Below, in pieces: positions 14,653 through 19,863 of a stretch of 19,863 bases of DNA (position 1 is the stretch's first letter; every line of letters starts with the position of its first letter). The DNA comes from Thiobacillus sp. (GTDB taxonomy: Bacteria > Pseudomonadota > Gammaproteobacteria > Burkholderiales > Thiobacillaceae), in NCBI GenBank assembly GCA_020217265.1, contig JAIWOS010000075.1:1-19863 (forward strand). Direction: 5' to 3'. Below the pieces are notes generated by a model. That model was given only the letters and a program-made list of their open reading frames with translations, searched no databases and was not told the origin of the DNA. Both the position numbers and the translations under genes were made by a program.

Positions 14653-15438
14653 ATGCACGGGAACTTGCCTGTGCCGCGCGGCGTGATCCACTACGAATAT
14701 CCCCTCTCCGAACGCATCCGCACCCTGCTGCGGCTGGAAGACCTGTTCGAACGCTTCGACGCGTTTGCCGCGTCGTCCCTGCCGCCCGCCCATCACGCGG
14801 CGCTCCTGACCCTGTTCGAACTCGCCGAAGTGGCGGCGCGCGCCGACCTGAAGACCGACCTGCTGCAGGAACTCGACCGCCAGAAAACCGCGCTCGCGGC
14901 CTTGCGCGGCAACCCGCGCGTAGAAGCCGGAACGCTGGAATCGGTGCTGGCCGCCATCGACGCGGCGCATATAGGCATACATCAATTGCCGGGCAAGGTC
15001 GGCCAGCACCTGCGCGACGACGAGTGGCTGATGGCGATCAAGCAGCGCGCGAACATTCCGGGGGGCATGTGCGAGTTCGACCTGCCGTCCTACCACCACT
15101 GGCTGCACCGCCACGTCGAGGCGCGCAAGCGCGAACTCAACGACTGGATGGCGCCCTTCGCGCCGATCCGCTCGGCGGTCGAGATCGTGCTGGGGCTCTT
15201 GCGCGACAGCGGCCGACCGGAAATGCAGCACACCGACACCGGCAGCTACCAGCGCATGCTCGAATCGCGCAACCCGCAGCTGATCCGCGTCACGCTGACC
15301 GATGCGGTGCCCTGCGTGCCCGAAATCTCGGCCAACAAATACATGCTCAACATCCGCTTCGTCCATGCCGGTGGCGGTCAGGGGCGCGCCTGCACCGACC
15401 AGCCGATCGATTTCGATCTCACCTTTTGCACGCTGTGA
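14653..15438 (+). CDS. zapD: cell division protein ZapD
   Basis: Cytosolic FtsZ-binding protein (DUF1342 family) that bundles FtsZ protofilaments at midcell. The product shows [23 protein letters not shown] near the N terminus, the helical middle ([19 protein letters not shown]), [24 protein letters not shown] and the C-terminal beta domain with NPQLIRVTL and NKYMLNIRF. From the ATG at 14653 it has 261 residues. The start is uncertain: homologues begin close to the YEYPL stretch, so a GTG at 14683 (10 codons later) is possible, but neither has a strong ribosome-binding site. Its stop overlaps the yacG GTG start by 4 bases. Confidence 0.93.
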   Translation: MHGNLPVPRGVIHYEYPLSERIRTLLRLEDLFERFDAFAASSLPPAHHAALLTLFELAEVAARADLKTDLLQELDRQKTALAALRGNPRVEAGTLESVLAAIDAAHIGIHQLPGKVGQHLRDDEWLMAIKQRANIPGGMCEFDLPSYHHWLHRHVEARKRELNDWMAPFAPIRSAVEIVLGLLRDSGRPEMQHTDTGSYQRMLESRNPQLIRVTLTDAVPCVPEISANKYMLNIRFVHAGGGQGRACTDQPIDFDLTFCTL

Positions 15439-15632
15439 AGCCGCCCGTCGTCACCTGTCCCACCTGCGGCGCATCCGTGCGCTGGACCGCCGAAAACCCG
15501 TGGAAGCCTTTTTGCAGCGAGCGCTGCAAGCTCATCGACCTGGGGCACTGGGCCACCGAGAAATATCGCGTGCCGGCGGAAACGCCGCCGGACGAGGACG
15601 CGCCGCCCGATGCCGACGGGCGGCCGCAGTGA
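15435..15632 (+). CDS. yacG: DNA gyrase inhibitor YacG
   Basis: Small zinc protein that in E. coli binds GyrB and blocks gyrase from engaging DNA. The 65-residue product has the complete zinc signature Cys8-x-x-Cys11 and Cys27-x3-Cys31 (CPTC, CSERCK), followed by the conserved [15 protein letters not shown] and an acidic, proline-rich tail. The start is GTG at 15435, the GTGA overlapping the zapD stop, so translation is likely coupled. It ends the pil/coaE/zapD run; only 3 bases separate its stop from that of rpiA on the other strand, with no intrinsic terminator. Confidence 0.94.
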   Translation: MKPPVVTCPTCGASVRWTAENPWKPFCSERCKLIDLGHWATEKYRVPAETPPDEDAPPDADGRPQ

Positions 15633-15635
15633 GGC

Positions 15636-16292
15636 TTATTTCCTGTAGGTCTTGACGCCGTTGGGGGTGCCGAGCAGCAGCACGTCGGCCCCACGGCGCG
15701 CGAACAGGCCGTTCGTCACCACGCCGACGATCTGGTTGATCGCGGTTTCCAGCGACACCGGGTCGACGATGGACAGGCCATGCACGTCGAGAATGAGGTT
15801 GCCGTTGTCGGTGGTGAAGCCTTCGCGCAGGCGCGGCTGGCCGCCCAGCTTGACCAGTTCGCGCGCCACGTACGAGCGCGCCATCGGAATCACCTCCACC
15901 GGCAGCGGGAACTTGCCGAGAACGCCGACCAACTTGGATTCGTCGCAAATGCAGATGAACTGCTTGCTGCATGCGGCCACGATCTTCTCGCGCGTCAGCG
16001 CGCCGCCGCCGCCCTTGATCATGGCGAAGTGCTCGGTGATTTCGTCGGCGCCGTCGACGTAGATTTCGAGTTCGCCCACGCTGTTGAGGTCGAGCACCTG
16101 GATGCCGTGGCTTTTCAGGCGCGTGGCGGTGGCTTCGCTGCTGGCCACGGCGCCGTCGATGCGGCCTTTGACTTCGGCCAGCGCGTCGATGAAATAGTTG
16201 GCGGTGGAACCCGTGCCCACGCCGATGATGCCACCCCGGGCGTATTCCACCGCGGCACGTGCCACGGCCTGTTTCATTTCGTCTTGCGTCAT
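15636..16292 (-). CDS. rpiA: ribose-5-phosphate isomerase A
   Basis: Cytosolic pentose-phosphate enzyme (also Calvin cycle in autotrophs) that interconverts ribose-5-phosphate and ribulose-5-phosphate. The 218-residue product matches E. coli RpiA in length and motifs: GVGTGST (24-30), [17 protein letters not shown] (78-84, catalytic-region aspartates) and [11 protein letters not shown] (93-103, with the catalytic-base Glu). The ATG at 16292 ([17 protein letters not shown]) is chosen by family fit; an in-frame extension to 16361 would overlap ilvA. A good sigma-70 promoter lies in the 67-base divergent gap. Confidence 0.97.
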   Translation of the reverse strand: MTQDEMKQAVARAAVEYARGGIIGVGTGSTANYFIDALAEVKGRIDGAVASSEATATRLKSHGIQVLDLNSVGELEIYVDGADEITEHFAMIKGGGGALTREKIVAACSKQFICICDESKLVGVLGKFPLPVEVIPMARSYVARELVKLGGQPRLREGFTTDNGNLILDVHGLSIVDPVSLETAINQIVGVVTNGLFARRGADVLLLGTPNGVKTYRK

Positions 16293-16322
16293 GATGTCTT
16301 CGTCCGTTTCGAGTAGCCGGCT

Positions 16323-16351
16323 AAGATAGCGGCATCGCAGCCATTTATCAA
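16323..16351 (-). promoter_or_regulatory. sigma-70 promoter of rpiA
   Basis: Minus-strand TTGATA (16351-16346; 5 of 6) and TATCTT (16328-16323; 4 of 6) are spaced by exactly 17 bases. The predicted start is near 16316, leaving a leader of about 24 bases before the rpiA ATG. The ilvA start codon lies only 9 bases from the -35 on the other side. Confidence 0.6.
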
Positions 16352-16359
16352 ACCCGGTC

Positions 16360-17877
16360 ATGAGCCAGCCCGACGACTACCTCGAACGCATCCTGACTTC
16401 GCGCGTCTACGACGTGGCGGTCGAATCGCCGCTGGATGCCGCCCACAATCTGTCGCGCCGGCTGGGCAACCAGATTTTGCTTAAACGCGAAGACTTGCAG
16501 CCGGTGTTCTCGTTCAAGTGCCGTGGCGCCTACAACAAGATGGCGATGCTGAAACCCGCGCAGGTCGCGCGCGGCGTGGTCGCGGCCTCGGCCGGAAACC
16601 ACGCGCAGGGCGTGGCGCTCGCCGCGCAAAAACTTGAGGTCAAGGCGACCATCGTGATGCCGGCGACCACGCCGAAAATCAAGGTCGACGCCGTCGCCGC
16701 GCGCGGCGCGCAGGTCATCCTGCATGGCGACAACTACGACGAGGCCTGCGCGCACGCCACCCAGCTGGCCAAGGAAGCGCGCGCGACCTTCGTCCATCCC
16801 TACGACGATCCCGACGTGATCGCCGGCCAGGGCACGGTGGCGATGGAGCTCCTGCGCCAGCACCCGGGGACCATCCATTCGGTCTACATCCCGGTCGGCG
16901 GCGGCGGGCTCATCGCCGGCATGGCCGCCTACATCAAGCGGCTGCGGCCGGAGATCAAGATCGTCGGCGTCGAACCCGAGGACGCCGACGCGATGGCGCG
17001 CTCGCTGTGCAAGGGCGAGCGCGTCACCCTGCCGCGCGTCGGCATCTTCGCCGACGGCGTGGCGGTGAAGAAGGTCGGCAAGGAAACCTTCCGCCTGGCG
17101 CAGCTCTATGTGGACGAAATCATCCGCGTCAACAACGACGCCATCTGCGCGGCGATCAAGGACGTGTTCGAGGATACCCGTTCGATCCTGGAGCCGGCCG
17201 GCGCACTGTCGGTCGCGGGGCTAAAGGCCGCGATTGCCGGCGACCGGCTGCGCGGCAAGACGCTGGTCGCGGTGGCCTCGGGCGCCAACATGAACTTCGA
17301 CCGCCTGCGTCACATCGCCGAGCGCGCCGAGCTGGGCGAGAAACGCGAGGCCGTGCTCGCCGTCACCATTCCAGAAACGCCGGGCAGCTTCAAGGCGTTT
17401 TGCAGCCTGCTTGGTGCGCGCAACATTACCGAGTTCAACTATCGCTACTCCGACCCGAAGCTTGCGCGCGTCTTCGTCGGCCTGTCGGTGCCGGGCGCGG
17501 GCGAAGGCGCGCGCTTGGTCGAGACGCTGGGCCGGCATGGCCTGACAGCGATCGATCTCACCGACAACGAAATGGCCAAGCTGCACGTGCGCCATCTGGT
17601 CGGCGGGCGCGCACCCGAGGCGGACAATGAAGTGTTGTACCGCTTCGAATTCCCCGAGCGGCCGGGCGCGCTGATGCAGTTTCTGCAAAGCATGAGCACG
17701 GGCTGGAACATCAGCCTGTTCCATTACCGCAACCACGGCGCCGACTATGGCCGCGTGCTGGTGGGCATCCAGGTGCCGGACAAGGAAAAGCCCAGCTTCC
17801 AGAAATTTCTGGACGGACTGGGCTACCGGTACTGGGACGAATCCCGCAATCCGGCCTACAAGCTGTTTCTCGCCTGA
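16360..17877 (+). CDS. ilvA: threonine deaminase (biosynthetic, IlvA)
   Basis: Pyridoxal-phosphate enzyme that deaminates threonine to 2-oxobutyrate, the first step of isoleucine synthesis, feedback-inhibited by isoleucine in the long biosynthetic form. The 505-residue product has the PLP lysine Lys53 in [17 protein letters not shown] (77-84), the glycine loop GGGGL (180-184), [10 protein letters not shown], and two C-terminal ACT-like regulatory domains (about 325-415 and 420-505, [15 protein letters not shown] and [18 protein letters not shown]). Length and both regulatory domains show the biosynthetic form rather than the short catabolic one. It is divergent from rpiA and ends 1 base from the stop of the DUF2892 gene on the other strand. 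Confidence 0.97.
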   Translation: MSQPDDYLERILTSRVYDVAVESPLDAAHNLSRRLGNQILLKREDLQPVFSFKCRGAYNKMAMLKPAQVARGVVAASAGNHAQGVALAAQKLEVKATIVMPATTPKIKVDAVAARGAQVILHGDNYDEACAHATQLAKEARATFVHPYDDPDVIAGQGTVAMELLRQHPGTIHSVYIPVGGGGLIAGMAAYIKRLRPEIKIVGVEPEDADAMARSLCKGERVTLPRVGIFADGVAVKKVGKETFRLAQLYVDEIIRVNNDAICAAIKDVFEDTRSILEPAGALSVAGLKAAIAGDRLRGKTLVAVASGANMNFDRLRHIAERAELGEKREAVLAVTIPETPGSFKAFCSLLGARNITEFNYRYSDPKLARVFVGLSVPGAGEGARLVETLGRHGLTAIDLTDNEMAKLHVRHLVGGRAPEADNEVLYRFEFPERPGALMQFLQSMSTGWNISLFHYRNHGADYGRVLVGIQVPDKEKPSFQKFLDGLGYRYWDESRNPAYKLFLA

Positions 17878-17878
17878 T

Positions 17879-18067
17879 TCATTTCTTTGCGCCGCAGGTG
17901 TTCATGCCGATCAGGCCGTAGGCGGGGCAGAACTTTAAGATCCCGGTGGCGAGCGGCACGACGCCGATCCACGCCCAGACGGGGCCGCCGGTCAGCGCCC
18001 AGAGGATGAGGGCGAGGCCGGCGATGATGCGGACGACGCGGTCGATGCTTCCAACATTGCAAGTCAT
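17879..18067 (-). CDS. DUF2892 (YgaP-type transmembrane domain) small membrane protein
   Basis: A 62-residue protein with two hydrophobic helices (about 13-30 and 33-50) separated by a short TGGP turn. It matches the DUF2892 family, also found as the membrane part of the rhodanese YgaP: CNVGSIDRVVRIIAG at the N terminus and WIGVVPLATGILKFCPAYGLIGMNTC at the C terminus, with conserved Cys3, a Cys in KFCPAY and a Cys in MNTC. The ATG at 18067 has an AGGAG ribosome-binding site 7 bases upstream; an in-frame extension to 18127 adds arginine-rich non-family residues. No enzymatic function is known for stand-alone members. It lies downstream of, and in the same direction as, a Crp/Fnr gene, with a Crp-type palindrome and promoter in the gap. 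Confidence 0.9.
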   Translation of the reverse strand: MTCNVGSIDRVVRIIAGLALILWALTGGPVWAWIGVVPLATGILKFCPAYGLIGMNTCGAKK

Positions 18068-18110
18068 GGTGTGCTCCTGAAAGTTGCGGGGCCTCGGTCG
18101 AGGTGTCCGC

Positions 18111-18116
18111 AGAATA
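18111..18116 (-). promoter_or_regulatory. -10 element of DUF2892 gene promoter
   Basis: Minus-strand TATTCT at 18116-18111 (4 of 6 matches) predicts a start near 18104. The -35 position at 17-base spacing reads CAGACA (18139-18134; 4 of 6), partly overlapping the Crp-type palindrome. A small palindrome CCTCG-GT-CGAGG (18092-18103) follows at the start of the leader. Confidence 0.45.
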
Positions 18117-18137
18117 GGGCGCCGCATTCGCCCTGTC

Positions 18138-18153
18138 TGTGACGTGCGTCACC
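18138..18153 (-). promoter_or_regulatory. Crp/Fnr-type binding site
   Basis: On the minus strand GGTGA-N6-TCACA matches the CRP half-site pattern TGTGA-N6-TCACA in 9 of 10 defined positions; the core GTGACG/CGTCAC is a perfect 6+6 palindrome around 2 bases. Its centre, 18145.5, lies about 41.5 bases upstream of the start predicted from the TATTCT box, the normal place for a class II activator site. The adjacent upstream gene encodes a Crp/Fnr regulator. Confidence 0.6.
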
Positions 18154-18159
18154 GAAGGC

Positions 18160-18897
18160 TCAGGCTTCGGCGTGCAGCCGGGCACGGTCGGTTACCGTCA
18201 CGCGGCCGCGGCCGAGCGCGATGCACCCCGCGTCTTCCAGTTTCTTCAGGGCACGGCTCACCGCCTCGCGGCTGGCGCCGATCTGCGCAGCGAGGCGTTC
18301 GTGGGTCACCGCCAGCACACCTTCCGGCGCGTCCAGCAGCACCGCGGCCAGACGCCGCGTCAGCGAACGGAAGGCGAGTTCTTCCACGCGCTGCATCATG
18401 CCGGCCAGGCGTTCGGCGAACAGGCCGAACACGTAGTGCCGGAACGGCGGATGCGCGGCGATCAGGGTGTCGAACATGTCCTGCGGCAGGGCGGCGAGCA
18501 CGACGTCGCCGGTGGCGATGCCGCGCGCGGAATACGCCGCGCTGCCCAGCAGGCAGCTGGTGCTGACGATGCACGACTCGCCCGGATGCACCCGGTAGAG
18601 CTCGATCTCGTGGCCGTCCGGCGTGGCACGCATCACCTGGATTTCACCCGACAGCAGCAGCGGAAAGGCGCGACAGGGATCGCCCGCGGCGAACAGCTCC
18701 CCGTCGCGCGGTACGCGATGCCAGGCCAGCGACTGCATCAGGCGCGCGTGCAGCGACGCATCCAGTCCGCGCAGGGCGGGGAAGACTTCCAGCAGGCGGG
18801 TGGCGTCAGGCACGCGGTTGGAGGTGTTGGCCATGGGCGCGCGGGCGGGCATGCATCGTCGATACGGGGGCTGCGGGTCGGGCGGCGTGGCGGACAT
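18160..18897 (-). CDS. Crp/Fnr-family transcriptional regulator
   Basis: Predicted DNA-binding regulator with an N-terminal cyclic-nucleotide-type beta-barrel (about 35-150), dimer helix and a C-terminal winged helix-turn-helix (about 197-235, THERLAAQIGASREAVSRALKKLE). Cysteines occur at 75, 109 and 115 in the sensor domain (GDPC, ESCIVSTSCLLG); the N-terminal cysteine cluster of oxygen-sensing FNR is absent, so it is not a classical iron-sulfur FNR. The start at 18897 is chosen for its GAGGG ribosome-binding site 6-7 bases upstream and gives 245 residues. An ATG at 18834 (224 residues, MANTSNRVPDATRLL) is closer to typical family length and an ATG at 18852 also exists, so the first 21 residues are doubtful. 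It is divergent from slt and followed by the DUF2892 gene, its likely target. Confidence 0.88.
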   Translation of the reverse strand: MSATPPDPQPPYRRCMPARAPMANTSNRVPDATRLLEVFPALRGLDASLHARLMQSLAWHRVPRDGELFAAGDPCRAFPLLLSGEIQVMRATPDGHEIELYRVHPGESCIVSTSCLLGSAAYSARGIATGDVVLAALPQDMFDTLIAAHPPFRHYVFGLFAERLAGMMQRVEELAFRSLTRRLAAVLLDAPEGVLAVTHERLAAQIGASREAVSRALKKLEDAGCIALGRGRVTVTDRARLHAEA

Positions 18898-18912
18898 GTT
18901 ACCCTCGCAACC

Positions 18913-19863
18913 ATGTTTCGATTGATCTGTTTTGTCGTACTGGGGGTGCTGTCGGCGTCGCCCGCCACAGCCGACCCTGGCGATGGAGACGTGATGCGCG
19001 CGCGCGCCGCCTACGTCGAGCGCAAGCCGGCGGCGTTCGAGCGTGCCGCACGCGACGTGCCGCCTGGCCACGTGCTGGCGCCGTATGTCGAGTACTGGCG
19101 GCTGATGCTGACCGGCCGCAGCGACGACGCCGGCATTGCCGCTTTTCTGGCGCGCTACCCCGGCACCTTCATGGCCGAGGCGGTACGCGCCGACTGGCTG
19201 AAAACCCTCGGGGCGCGCGCCGACTGGGCGCGCTATCTGGACGAATACCCGCGCCTGGAAAAACCGGACACCGCGCACCAGTGCTACGCCTACCGCGCCG
19301 AATGGGCGCAGGGCAACCGCAGCCACATCCGCGAGGCCGTGGCCCTGTGGTTCACCGGCCGCGACCTGCCCGGCGCCTGCACGCCGCTGTTCTCGCAACT
19401 GATCGAGGCAGGCTTCATCCGCGAGGAGGACGTCTGGCGGCGCCTGCGGCTCGCGCTCGAAGCGGGCAATCCCGGGGTCGCGCGCGTGGTGTCGAACGCG
19501 CTGCCCGAAGCCCATCGACCGGCGCCTGCGCTGTTCGAACGCGTTTCGCGCGAGCCGGCGCGGCTGCTCGCGTCCGGCCTGGATGCCAGCCGGCGCGGCG
19601 ACCGTGAGCTGGCCCTGTACGCGATCGAGCAGCTGGCACGCAAGGATTCGGCGACGGCAGCGCGTGCGCTCGCCGACTGGTCGGCGCGACTGAAGGCAGA
19701 AGAGCGGCAGATTGCCAGGGCGCGGCTGGCGACCTGGGCGGCGCGGCGTCACGAACCTGTCGCGCTTGCCTGGTTTGCCGAGGCGGGCCGGCTCGCGCTC
19801 AACGACGCGCAGCGCGAATGGTGGGCACGCGCGGCGCTGCGCGCGGGCGACTGGAGCGCGGTG
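18913..19863 (+). CDS. slt: soluble lytic murein transglycosylase, 5' part
   Basis: Periplasmic enzyme that cuts peptidoglycan glycan strands to 1,6-anhydromuropeptides. The frame is open from the ATG at 18913 to the window edge (317 codons), so the C-terminal catalytic goose-type lysozyme domain is not seen. A signal peptide is visible (MFRLICFVVLGVLSASPATA, cleavage likely after ATA). The rest is an alpha-helical, Trp- and Arg-rich superhelix typical of the Slt70 U-domain, including YPGTFMAEAVRADWLK, YLDEYPRLE, CYAYRAEWA and the diagnostic ALWFTGRDLPGACTPLF. No good ribosome-binding site precedes the ATG. It is divergent from the Crp/Fnr gene, with only 15 to 78 bases between starts depending on which start that gene uses. 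Confidence 0.88.
   Translation, partial: MFRLICFVVLGVLSASPATADPGDGDVMRARAAYVERKPAAFERAARDVPPGHVLAPYVEYWRLMLTGRSDDAGIAAFLARYPGTFMAEAVRADWLKTLGARADWARYLDEYPRLEKPDTAHQCYAYRAEWAQGNRSHIREAVALWFTGRDLPGACTPLFSQLIEAGFIREEDVWRRLRLALEAGNPGVARVVSNALPEAHRPAPALFERVSREPARLLASGLDASRRGDRELALYAIEQLARKDSATAARALADWSARLKAEERQIARARLATWAARRHEPVALAWFAEAGRLALNDAQREWWARAALRAGDWSAV

Noticed and set aside
18898..19752. Upstream extension of the Crp/Fnr frame to a 530-residue protein
   Set aside because: The extra N-terminal part lies opposite the slt gene, is Arg/Pro/Gly-rich and unlike any regulator domain; a good ribosome-binding site precedes the ATG at 18897.
1..19863. CRISPR arrays, tRNA/rRNA genes, insertion sequences, attachment sites, prophage or defence genes
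   Set aside because: None of their hallmarks seen: no regularly spaced repeats, cloverleaf-like segments, transposase or phage motifs. xerD is the housekeeping recombinase, not a phage or integron integrase.

Overview
The window is about 20 kb of GC-rich, gene-dense chromosome. Gene order and protein families point to a betaproteobacterium, probably of the Thiobacillus/Nitrosomonadales type. That placement is an inference from synteny (plsY next to folB; ypjD/corB-like genes next to ffh-rpsP-rimM-trmD-rplS; pilB-pilC-pilD-coaE-zapD-yacG) and base composition, not from a database search. There is no tRNA, rRNA, CRISPR array, insertion sequence or prophage. No gap without a gene exceeds about 120 bp.

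Left part (1-4.5 kb): a partial gene for a helical protein of unknown function lies directly downstream of plsY (membrane lipid synthesis) on the minus strand. Divergent to plsY is a plus-strand operon of folB, a TauE/SafE-type permease and a zinc-dependent aspartoacylase/succinylglutamate-desuccinylase-like hydrolase, joined by 4-base GTGA and ATGA start/stop overlaps. Convergent to it are ogt and xerD on the minus strand, joined by TAATG.

Centre (4.5-10.1 kb): ffh and the ribosomal operon rpsP-rimM-trmD-rplS run on the minus strand. A TATAAT -10 box precedes rpsP and a strong intrinsic terminator follows rplS. Divergent from ffh are a CcsA/YpjD-like membrane protein and a CNNM/CBS-domain CorB-like protein, the same neighbourhood as in E. 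coli.

Right part (10.1-19.9 kb): pilB-pilC-pilD encode the assembly ATPase, platform protein and prepilin peptidase of a type IV pilus. They run straight into coaE (CoA synthesis), zapD (FtsZ-associated division protein) and yacG (gyrase inhibitor). Convergent is rpiA; divergent from rpiA is ilvA (threonine deaminase). Then, on the minus strand, come a Crp/Fnr regulator and a small DUF2892 membrane protein, followed by the 5' part of a divergent slt (lytic transglycosylase) that leaves the window.

The genes are ordinary core functions and I see no new multi-gene system. The most interesting signals are regulatory: (i) a textbook intrinsic terminator lying inside the first codons of pilD, 18 bases after the pilC stop, which could throttle pilD expression or make it depend on translation; (ii) a Crp/Fnr-type palindrome centred about 41.5 bases upstream of the predicted transcription start of the DUF2892 gene, next to the Crp/Fnr regulator gene; (iii) nested inverted repeats ahead of pilB and a perfect 24-base palindrome between trmD and rplS; (iv) a repeat-like hairpin that encodes the C-terminal tail of Ogt.
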